Positions 51,923 through 58,559 of a stretch of 64,000 nucleotides of DNA are shown piece by piece (the stretch's first letter is position 1; the number at the start of each line of letters is the position of its first letter). A program made the translations under genes and the position numbers. Source of the stretch: Lachnospiraceae bacterium (GTDB taxonomy: Bacteria > Bacillota > Clostridia > Lachnospirales > Lachnospiraceae); NCBI GenBank assembly GCA_016286555.1, contig JAEETA010000004.1, forward strand, positions 57,011 to 121,010, written 5' to 3'. Under the pieces are notes generated by a model. The model was not told the DNA's origin, searched no databases, and saw only the letters and a list, made by a program, of their open reading frames with translations.

Positions 51923-53081
51923 AAACATATAATTCGGTGCCGGTCTTCAGCCGGGCCAGTCCATCCTTCATCACAGATGCGGGGCAGGCGAGGTTCATTC
52001 TCAGGAACCCCTGTCCCGCTTTTCCGTAGATCTCGCCTTCGCTGAGGATGAGACCCACTTCATTTCGCAGGAAATCGGCAAATTCTCTGCTGCTCTCCGT
52101 CAGATCCCGGACGTCCAGCCACAGCAGATAGGTGGCAGGGCCGCAGATCGGATGGATCCGGGGCAGGATGGATTTCATCAGCGAGACGGCGTATTGCTTG
52201 TTGCTCTCCACATAGTCGTTCAGCGCGTTCAGCCAGGCCTCTCCTTCGTTGAAGGCGGCCACGGTTGCGGTGACGGCGAAAGCATTGGGCTCCGCCACTT
52301 CATCCGTATTCAGGGCCCGCCACACCTGATGGCGCAGCAGGGGATTTGCCGCAAAAACGGCTGCGGACTGGAGTCCTGCCATGTTAAAGGCTTTGCTGGC
52401 GCTGATGCAGGTGACGCTGATGTTCCTGGCGGTATCGGAGACGCTGGCAAAGGGAACGTAATGCTCTCCCGGCGTTACGATGTCGCAATGGATCTCGTCG
52501 GAGATCACGCGGACGCCGTATTTGGCACAGATGTCCGCCACCCGGATCAGCTCCTCCTTCGTCCAGATCCGGCCCCCGGGATTCTGGGGATTGCACAGGA
52601 TCATGAGAGAGGTCTGGGGATCCGAGAGATTGTCTTCCAGCCGGTCAAAATCCATCTCATACTGTCCGTCCCGCAGCACCAGCGGGCTTTCCAGCACCTG
52701 GCGGCCGTTGTTCAGGATGGAATTGAAAAAGATGTTGTACACCGGTGTCTGGATCAGCACCTTCTCCGCAGGAGTGGTAAGCTTTCGCACCATGGAAGAG
52801 ATGGCAGGCACCACGCCGGTGCAGAAGATCAGCCAGGGGCGTTCGATCTCGAAATCATGTCGCCGCTTCCACCAGGAGATATAGGCGTCGTACCAGACAT
52901 CCGGGATACCGCTGTAACCGAAGATGCCATGCTGCACCCGGCGTTCCAGCGCTGCAATGACCTCCGGCGCCGTTTGAAAATCCATGTCCGCGATCCACAT
53001 GGGAAGCTCGTTATCCAGCACCGACCATTTCTCGGAGCAGGTACCTCTTCTGTCGATCACTTTGTCAAAATCGTAATTCAT
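51903..53081 (-). CDS. patB: MalY/PatB-type cystathionine beta-lyase / aminotransferase
   Basis: A 392-residue fold-type I PLP enzyme. It opens YDFDKVIDRRGTCSEKWSVLD and has WIADMDFQTAPEV, both typical of the MalY/PatB group. The cofactor lysine is in CISASKAFNMAGLQ, with the pyridoxal-ring Asp in VISDEIHCDI. It splits C-S bonds of cystathionine or cysteine conjugates to a thiol, pyruvate and ammonia. AAGGAGAAAC precedes the start. The gene ends inside the 3' end of the convergent GGDEF gene, with no terminator between. Confidence 0.9.
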   Translation of the reverse strand: MNYDFDKVIDRRGTCSEKWSVLDNELPMWIADMDFQTAPEVIAALERRVQHGIFGYSGIPDVWYDAYISWWKRRHDFEIERPWLIFCTGVVPAISSMVRKLTTPAEKVLIQTPVYNIFFNSILNNGRQVLESPLVLRDGQYEMDFDRLEDNLSDPQTSLMILCNPQNPGGRIWTKEELIRVADICAKYGVRVISDEIHCDIVTPGEHYVPFASVSDTARNISVTCISASKAFNMAGLQSAAVFAANPLLRHQVWRALNTDEVAEPNAFAVTATVAAFNEGEAWLNALNDYVESNKQYAVSLMKSILPRIHPICGPATYLLWLDVRDLTESSREFADFLRNEVGLILSEGEIYGKAGQGFLRMNLACPASVMKDGLARLKTGTELYVSKHHTS

Positions 53082-53172
53082 CCTGTTTCTCCTTCAAAGA
53101 GAAATCGCATATATCATTTCTCCGAATCAGGAAATCGGTGGGCACGCAAAGCTCACTTATTTCTCACGAATT

Positions 53173-54096
53173 TCATTCATGGATCTTCAGCTCCGTCTCA
53201 TGTCCCTGGCCCGAGGTGAGCTCCACATCCGCGGAGGTCAGGTATCTGGGCGCCTGTCCGTTCCTTGCGATGATCTCCGTCTGTCCGTTTCCGACCCACT
53301 CACGGTCCAGCACCACCACACCGATCTCATCTGCCACGATCCTGCCGGACAGGGGATTGATGATACTGGCGATGGAACCCTTTACGTCCACATCCACAGT
53401 GGAGTATTCAAAGGTCAGGGAAGTGTTGGTGAGGGTGCAGTCCTTCAGCACCAGATTCTCAATGTAACAGAAGCCCTGAAGGCTCTCAATGATGCAATTT
53501 TCAAAGGTAAGGTTCTTCGAGTTCCAGCCCAGGTACTCTCCCACGATGTAGGAATCCCGCACCGTCACATTTTCCGTGTTCCAGAAGCTGTCCTTGGAAA
53601 GGAGTCTGGAATTGCGGATCTCAATATTTTTCGCACCGTCAAAACAGTAATTGCCGTACAGATCCAGGCCGTCCGCTTTAATGTTTTCGCTGTCCTTGCC
53701 AAAATAGTCCCCGCAGGCCACTACCTTCTCCAGGGTCACATTTTTGCAGGTCCAAAGGGTCTCCTGCGCATGGGGCAGGGACACATCCCTCAGGTGCACA
53801 CCATCGCAGCGGCGGAACTCCTTGGGGGCCTCGATCATGGTATTTTCGATGGTGATATTTTTCCCGTACCAGATCCCGGACCGGGACATCTGGAAAAAGC
53901 TGCTGTCCCGCACCGTGGCATTTTCCGCATACCAAAGCGGATACTTCCAGCGGAAGCTCACATGTTGAGCGTCCGTATTTTTCGAGTGCTTCAGCGGCGA
54001 TTCCCCGTCGTCAAAGATCACTCTGCGCAGCTGCAGATCTTCCCCCCGGAACAGCGCGCGTTCCCCCGTAAACATTTCATCGACATATTCCTTCAT
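53173..54096 (-). CDS. DUF3737 right-handed beta-helix-like protein
   Basis: 307 residues from ATG 54096, with AAAGG 9 bases upstream; a GTG two codons earlier is possible. The whole length is a series of short parallel-beta repeats with recurrent aromatic and asparagine rungs (NATVRDSSFFQMSRSGIWYG, NIEIRNSRLLSKDSFWNTEN), as in the DUF3737 family. There is no signal peptide. The family has no known function, though the fold is shared with carbohydrate-active and scaffold proteins. It lies 92 bp upstream of the lyase gene. Confidence 0.87.
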   Translation of the reverse strand: MKEYVDEMFTGERALFRGEDLQLRRVIFDDGESPLKHSKNTDAQHVSFRWKYPLWYAENATVRDSSFFQMSRSGIWYGKNITIENTMIEAPKEFRRCDGVHLRDVSLPHAQETLWTCKNVTLEKVVACGDYFGKDSENIKADGLDLYGNYCFDGAKNIEIRNSRLLSKDSFWNTENVTVRDSYIVGEYLGWNSKNLTFENCIIESLQGFCYIENLVLKDCTLTNTSLTFEYSTVDVDVKGSIASIINPLSGRIVADEIGVVVLDREWVGNGQTEIIARNGQAPRYLTSADVELTSGQGHETELKIHE

Positions 54097-54224
54097 AAAC
54101 ACCGTCCTTTCAGTGCATTTGTCGCTTTTTCTTAATGGTAACTTAGTTCGAGCCTGCGGTCAACGGGCTTGTTTTTCTCTCCGGTGCCCGTTTTTTAGCG
54201 GCTCTGCCGGTGGTTTGCGGAGCA

Positions 54225-55025
54225 TCAGCTTCCGGTGGATCTGTAGTGGCGCAGGGCCAGGTGAAACAGGCCGGTCATGATGGCAAATACCAGTGCGCCC
54301 GACAGAGGTGTCACAAACGCGGTCCAGTCGGGCCAGCCGTAGAGGGGCTTTCCCAGGATCCAGGATGCCGGCACATGCATGGTGAGGGCAAAGGGCGCGA
54401 CCACCGTAAACAGGGCCCGCAGAGGAACCGGGTAGATATCGATGGGATACTGGCAGGCGCTGCGGCCGCCGTAGGTAATGGCATTGGCCAACTCCACGGA
54501 TTTGACGCTGTAGATGCTGAAGATCCCTTCGATCATGAAGAGCCCCAGGATCAGCAGGCAGCTCATGGCGATGGATTCCGCCAACACCAGGGCTTTCAGG
54601 GGAGTCCAGACCACTTCGGAAAGCCTGCTGCCCATGATGAGGGCTGCTACGCCTACTGCAATGCAGGTGATACGTCGGGGGTCCGTTCCGCCGCAAAGCA
54701 CCTGGGTCAGAATCCCTCTGGGGCGCACCAGGAAGGTATCCAGCCGCCCGGTGCGGACCATGGAAGGGAAGTCCCCCGTGATGCCTCTGCCGAAGAGCTC
54801 GGTCAGATAGAAGGACACGGACATCATCCCGAAGAAGAAATAGAGGTTGCTGCCGGACCATTCCGCCAGGCGCTCAAAGCGATCCACGATAAGGATCACC
54901 ACCATCATCTCTCCCCCTTCCATCACCAGCTGCGCCAGGGTCTGCATGAAAAAGGAGCTGGGATACTGGAGCTGACAGCGGATCAGCATGCCTATGGATT
55001 TTACATAGAGTCGTAAAGTGTTCAT
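54225..55025 (-). CDS. ABC-2 type permease (second subunit)
   Basis: 266 residues with six membrane segments (near 20-45, 60-82, 115-135, 145-170, 200-220, 232-256). The sequence SFFMQTLAQLVMEGGEMMVVILIVDRF and the central GRLDTFLVRPRGILTQVL match the DUF990/ABC-2 membrane family, usually found as a pair of different permeases with one ATPase. It lies 21 bp after the first permease. The complex exports an unknown substrate; related systems give resistance to, or export, natural products. Confidence 0.87.
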   Translation of the reverse strand: MNTLRLYVKSIGMLIRCQLQYPSSFFMQTLAQLVMEGGEMMVVILIVDRFERLAEWSGSNLYFFFGMMSVSFYLTELFGRGITGDFPSMVRTGRLDTFLVRPRGILTQVLCGGTDPRRITCIAVGVAALIMGSRLSEVVWTPLKALVLAESIAMSCLLILGLFMIEGIFSIYSVKSVELANAITYGGRSACQYPIDIYPVPLRALFTVVAPFALTMHVPASWILGKPLYGWPDWTAFVTPLSGALVFAIMTGLFHLALRHYRSTGS

Positions 55026-55046
55026 ATTTTTTCCTTTGATCAGGGA

Positions 55047-55838
55047 TCAGCCTCCCTGCACGATCATACGCTTCCGGTTGGCGTTCCACATACGAAGTCC
55101 CAGCGCGATAAGGACTGCAACCCAAAATGCCTGGATCCCGTAGATCCGCAGTGCCTCCGCAGGGGCGTAGACGCCGGTGTAGAGACGGATGGGAGCATCC
55201 AGGAGCTGTGCGTAGGGGAACAGGGTAATGACCCGCTGCCAGCTCTCGGGGAACAGGGTCAGGGGCAGAAGGTTTCCGGACAAGGTCATCATCAGCAGGT
55301 TCAGGAGACCCTGCATGCCTCTGGGGTCCAGGGTCCGCATGGTAAAAGCTACGGTGATATTCTCCAGGGCACACATACATAAAAAACCCAGAAACAGCGC
55401 CGGGACGCAGGCCAGAAACCCCAAAGCCGATGCAGGGGGGACCATGCCCCAGCCCCTGGGCAGACAGAAGGCCACGATCATCATGGGGATGCCGCGCATC
55501 AGGCTTCCCATGAGTTTTTGCGCCGCAATGCGGGCATAGTAAAAGCTGTACATATGCACGGGACGGCACAGATCGTAGGAAATGTCTCCGGAACGGATCT
55601 TGTCCAGAAGTTCATTGTCGGAGGCCACCATCATGCGGAAAAATGCCTGCTGCAGCCACACATAGGTGGACACGCTCTCGATGGGCACAGACTGGGGCTT
55701 TCCCGCATACAGTGCCCGGTAGAGGGCCACCAGGATCAGGCCGAAAAACATCTGGCATACGATGCCGCCGATCATGGCGCCGCGGTATTGGAGTTCCATG
55801 CGCAGTCGCATGCGAAAGACGGATAAATAGGCTCTCAT
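55047..55838 (-). CDS. ABC-2 type permease (first subunit)
   Basis: 263 residues with six membrane segments. The family block SGDISYDLCRPVHMYSFYYARIAAQKLMGSLMRGIPM, between helices 2 and 3, and the later LLNLLMMTLSGNLLPLTLFPESW are typical of the ABC-2/DUF990 permeases. The start overlaps the ATPase stop by 4 bp (ATGA). It should form a heterodimer with the next gene product. Confidence 0.87.
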   Translation of the reverse strand: MRAYLSVFRMRLRMELQYRGAMIGGIVCQMFFGLILVALYRALYAGKPQSVPIESVSTYVWLQQAFFRMMVASDNELLDKIRSGDISYDLCRPVHMYSFYYARIAAQKLMGSLMRGIPMMIVAFCLPRGWGMVPPASALGFLACVPALFLGFLCMCALENITVAFTMRTLDPRGMQGLLNLLMMTLSGNLLPLTLFPESWQRVITLFPYAQLLDAPIRLYTGVYAPAEALRIYGIQAFWVAVLIALGLRMWNANRKRMIVQGG

Positions 55839-56800
55839 AGATCCAGCTCCTTATACATGGCAGCAATGAGGTGGTCGGTATTTTCCGGCTGCAGGGTCAG
55901 CTCCCGGATCGTGCCTGCTTCCTGCAGCAGGGAAAGGAGCTGCGCGGTGGGAAGCTGCGCCGGCTGATAGGTGATCTCCAGGGTGTCGGTCGTCTGCTCG
56001 CAGGTTACGGTTTCCGGGAGATGCAGTTCCGGTGCAGTTCCGTCGTATTTGACGCTGACCTTGCGGACGGTATCGAAACGCTCCAGCAGGTCGGGAAGCT
56101 TGCCGTCAAAGAGCTTCTGCCCGTGGCCCAGCACCAGGACTCTGGAACAAAGTGCGGAGATATCCTCCATGTCATGGGTGGTGAGCATGATGGTGGTACC
56201 GTACTCCCGGTTCTCCCACTTTAGGAAATCCCGGAGTGCAAGCTTACTCACGGCATCCAGGCCGATGGTAGGCTCGTCCAGGAACAGCAGCTCCGGACGA
56301 TGCAGGAGGGAGCCGCAGAGCTCCGCGCGCATTCTCTGTCCCAGACTTAAGAGACGCAGAGGGGTACGCATCAAAGGCTCCAGCTGCAGGGCTTCCGTGA
56401 GTTCTTTTAAACGGGATTCGTAGTCTCCCTGGGGGATGCGATAGATGTCCTTCAGCAGGTTGTAGCTGTCGATGATGGGCACATCCCACCACAGCTGGCT
56501 CCGCTGCCCGAAGACCACGCCGATGTGTTTTACATGCTCCTTCCGGGATTCCCAGGGAACGATGCCGCCCACCTGCGCTTTTCCGCTGTCAGGAGTCAGG
56601 ATCCCGGAAAGGATCTTCACGGTGGTGGATTTCCCGGCGCCGTTGGGGCCGATGTAGCCCACCAGTTCGCCTTTCTCCACGTCAAAGGAGACGCCCTTCA
56701 AGGCGTGGACCGTGTCCTTCTCCCGCAGGAGTTTTCCCTGCTCTCGCTTCTTTTTGACGATAAAATCCTTCTTTAGTTCGGATACTTCGATGTAGCTCAT
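55835..56800 (-). CDS. ABC-2 exporter ATPase
   Basis: 321 residues from ATG 56800 (MSYIEVSELKKDFIVKKKRE), with GAGGAAA about 10 bases upstream. A longer frame from a TTG at 56917 has no ribosome site and gives an unlikely extension. Walker A is GPNGAGKSTTVK, the Q-loop VFGQRSQLWWD, the signature LSLGQRMRAEL, Walker B LLFLDEPTIGLDAVSK, with a switch His in LTTHDMEDI. The non-standard signature SLGQ and the QRSQLWW motif are known features of the DUF990-associated ATPases. A C-terminal domain of about 80 residues follows. It is the first gene of the three-gene exporter operon. Confidence 0.92.
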   Translation of the reverse strand: MSYIEVSELKKDFIVKKKREQGKLLREKDTVHALKGVSFDVEKGELVGYIGPNGAGKSTTVKILSGILTPDSGKAQVGGIVPWESRKEHVKHIGVVFGQRSQLWWDVPIIDSYNLLKDIYRIPQGDYESRLKELTEALQLEPLMRTPLRLLSLGQRMRAELCGSLLHRPELLFLDEPTIGLDAVSKLALRDFLKWENREYGTTIMLTTHDMEDISALCSRVLVLGHGQKLFDGKLPDLLERFDTVRKVSVKYDGTAPELHLPETVTCEQTTDTLEITYQPAQLPTAQLLSLLQEAGTIRELTLQPENTDHLIAAMYKELDL

Positions 56801-56997
56801 ATAGATTGTTTCCTCGTGTTGGAATGATTTTGATGCAGATGCGATTGGCAAAGCACATACATACACAGCAAGCATATGCAAAGCAGGTACATGCTTAGAA
56901 AATAGAATGAAGAGCAATCGTGTGAAGATTGATTCAAACGGAATAATTTCATTCAGACCGGCGGCGGGAAATGTCTCCGGAACAGACGGTGCGTTTC

Positions 56998-57026
56998 ATT
57001 ATAACGCGTCACAGATGGGCACGCAA
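56998..57026 (-). promoter_or_regulatory. Promoter of the ABC-2 exporter operon
   Basis: TTGCGT (57021-57026) and a perfect TATAAT (56998-57003) are exactly 17 bases apart on the minus strand. The transcript would carry a leader of about 190 bases before the start codon at 56800. That leader (the bulk of the 304-bp gap) contains a small AAGCAT/ATGCTT hairpin near 56872-56898 but no gene I can support. Confidence 0.65.
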
Positions 57027-57049
57027 GATAAATCTTTTGCGCTTTACCA

Positions 57050-57085
57050 CGAAAAAATCCCTCCGCTTTCACGGAGGAATTTTTA
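57050..57085. terminator. Intrinsic terminator downstream of the PadR operon
   Basis: CCTCCG and CGGAGG with flanking A/T pairs form a hairpin with loop CTTTCA, bordered by AAAAAAT on one side and ATTTTT on the other. It lies about 20 bp past the stop at 57105. Confidence 0.82.
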
Positions 57086-57104
57086 TAACTGCTCTGACTC
57101 GATC

Positions 57105-57506
57105 TTAGTATTGAAAACGGTAGCTTCCCGAGTGTCCTTCTGTGGTCAGCTTCACCTGAATCTTCCCGTCGGCCGCCAGGTCAAAGGTTTCGTTGCCGGA
57201 AAAATCCTGATCGAGAAGTACCGTGTCATCGGCCTTTTGCAGGATCTGCACATGCAGGGTACCGGAGTCGGTAGTGATCTCACAGTGAACTGCAGTAGAG
57301 TCCTTGGAGGGCCTTAAGGTGTGGATCATGGTACCGGTGATCTTGGCGTAGCTTCCGTTCATGAGATGGATCCCGTCGTTCCCCGCAAATCCAAACCGCG
57401 TTCCGGAGCGGAAGGTAATGAGGCCAAAGCATTTCAGGATCAGGACAAGGATCAGGACCCCCGCCATCACGGGGATTGCGATTTTTCTATTCATGTTCTT
57501 CTTCAT
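57105..57506 (-). CDS. Small membrane-anchored protein of unknown function
   Basis: 133 residues. MKKNMNRKIAIPVMAGVLILVLIL is an N-terminal membrane anchor or uncleaved signal. The extracytoplasmic part (about 35-133) is beta-rich: GNDGIHLMNGSYAKITGTMIHTL, ILQKADDTVLLDQDFSGNETFDLA, GHSGSYRFQY. No family is recognised. It is the third gene after padR and DUF2812, separated by 3 bp, so it belongs to the PadR-controlled operon. A start at the second methionine is possible. Confidence 0.75.
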   Translation of the reverse strand: MKKNMNRKIAIPVMAGVLILVLILKCFGLITFRSGTRFGFAGNDGIHLMNGSYAKITGTMIHTLRPSKDSTAVHCEITTDSGTLHVQILQKADDTVLLDQDFSGNETFDLAADGKIQVKLTTEGHSGSYRFQY

Positions 57507-57509
57507 CTC

Positions 57510-58109
57510 TCATTCCTCCAGTTTCGTTTCTCTCCGGATCTTCCGGATCTTCAGCTCCACGATGATAACGGGCAGGGCAAAAAGTAGTGCCAGGCCGCCG
57601 CAGAGGGCTGTTTCAAAGGGGTTCGGCCAGTAGATGATCCCCAACAGCAATGCAAGGAACACGGCATAATACCAGGGATAACTGCGTCTTTTGTAATACT
57701 CGATCCTGTCCTCTGCTTCCGTGTGGAGATCAAAGGGCGTTCCGTCGTCTTCCTTCTCCACAATGAGGAGCTCTCTGTTGAAGGTCGTCCTTTGGGTGGA
57801 AATCTTTCCGCCCGGATCCGCCCAGGGACGGAAAGCGACTTTCCCCAGGGAGTAGTCCAGGTTCATGTTCTTGTAGAAAACCCGGTAACCCATATCTTCC
57901 AGGAAGGCTTTGTAATTCTCCTCTTCCTCGAAGGATCTGTCCCCCACGTATTCCACGGTGTAGACGTATTTTCCCGGCTCGCATCCCTCGAAGACATACT
58001 TCAGTTTTCCCGTCTCCGTGAGCCGATATCCCTTCGCTGCCATGGCATTCAGCCATTTTGCCTGGCTGTTCAGAAATCCGGCGAAAAATCTCCATTTAAC
58101 CATGCTCAT
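57510..58109 (-). CDS. DUF2812 membrane protein
   Basis: 199 residues from ATG 58109 (MSMVKWRFFAGFLNSQAKWLN), behind GGGAG. An earlier ATG at 58142 overlaps the padR stop (ATGA) but has no ribosome site, so it is the second choice. The N-terminal soluble domain (AMAAKGYRLTE...YVYTVEYVGDRSFEE) matches DUF2812. Two membrane helices occur near residues 145-185, followed by a basic tail (KIRKIRRETKLEE). DUF2812 genes are commonly coupled to a PadR regulator, as here; their role is unknown, perhaps a membrane sensor or modulator. Confidence 0.85.
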   Translation of the reverse strand: MSMVKWRFFAGFLNSQAKWLNAMAAKGYRLTETGKLKYVFEGCEPGKYVYTVEYVGDRSFEEEENYKAFLEDMGYRVFYKNMNLDYSLGKVAFRPWADPGGKISTQRTTFNRELLIVEKEDDGTPFDLHTEAEDRIEYYKRRSYPWYYAVFLALLLGIIYWPNPFETALCGGLALLFALPVIIVELKIRKIRRETKLEE

Positions 58110-58138
58110 GCGTTTCTCCCTTGATGATTTACCCTTGA

Positions 58139-58456
58139 TCATTTACCCATGATCTGCGCCGCAGTATCCGTCAGCTCCCGGAGCCTTTGCAACTCCTTCT
58201 CCGCAATCCTGCGTCCCTCATCCGTGATCACGTACTCCTTCGTCCTGCCGCCGGATTCTCCGTAGGGCTCGATCCAGCCCTTGTCGGTCAGCGTATTCAG
58301 CGCCCCGTACAGGGAGCCTGCTCCCAACACCAGCCGCCCACCTGTTTTTTCATCGATGAACTGCATGATGGCGTATCCGTGCTTCGGCTCGTAGAGTGCC
58401 AGCAATATGAAGAATGTAACCTCCGTAAGCGCTCCGCTTTTGACGTTATCTTTCAT
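58139..58456 (-). CDS. PadR family transcriptional regulator
   Basis: A 105-residue winged-helix repressor. LTEVTFFILLALYEPKHGYAIMQFIDEKTGGRLVLGAGSLYGALNTLTDKGWI is the PadR DNA-binding domain, followed by the wing GRTKEYVITDEGRRIAEKE and a short C-terminal dimerisation helix (PadR-s2 size). It probably represses its own operon through the tandem sites just upstream. The operon continues with DUF2812 and a small membrane protein, and the divergent side holds the end of an ABC permease gene. Confidence 0.93.
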   Translation of the reverse strand: MKDNVKSGALTEVTFFILLALYEPKHGYAIMQFIDEKTGGRLVLGAGSLYGALNTLTDKGWIEPYGESGGRTKEYVITDEGRRIAEKELQRLRELTDTAAQIMGK

Positions 58457-58475
58457 AGCGACCTCTTTCTGTCTG

Positions 58476-58526
58476 TATTACGGTTACTGTACTATCACTA
58501 ACCGTAATATATCACTAACCGTAATA
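58476..58526. promoter_or_regulatory. PadR operator: tandem 17-bp repeats plus an inverted copy
   Basis: TATCACTAACCGTAATA occurs twice back-to-back with no gap (58493-58509 and 58510-58526). Its core TAACCGTAATA appears a third time inverted at 58476-58486. The repeats cover the spacer and -10 box of the padR promoter, so a bound repressor would block transcription. Confidence 0.75.
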
Positions 58527-58535
58527 ACATGTCAA
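58506..58535 (-). promoter_or_regulatory. padR operon promoter
   Basis: A perfect TTGACA (58530-58535) and TATATT (58506-58511) are 18 bases apart on the minus strand, 50 bp before the padR start. Both elements touch the tandem operator repeats. Confidence 0.75.
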
Positions 58536-58559
58536 CAGTTTTTCTGAAGACAGTTACGC

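Noticed and set aside
54160..54861. Minus-strand frame overlapping the second ABC-2 permease
   Set aside because: Its Arg/Pro/His-rich translation is a frame-shifted reading of the real permease, which has six membrane helices and a good position in the operon.
56801..56917. Possible 39-residue N-terminal extension of the ABC-2 ATPase starting at TTG
   Set aside because: No ribosome site before the TTG; the ATG at 56800 has one and gives the standard ATPase start. The open stretch is probably leader sequence.
58493..58526. Tandem repeat considered as a CRISPR remnant
   Set aside because: Only two units with no spacer between them, lying over a promoter next to a PadR gene; an operator explains it better. 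No cas gene is present.
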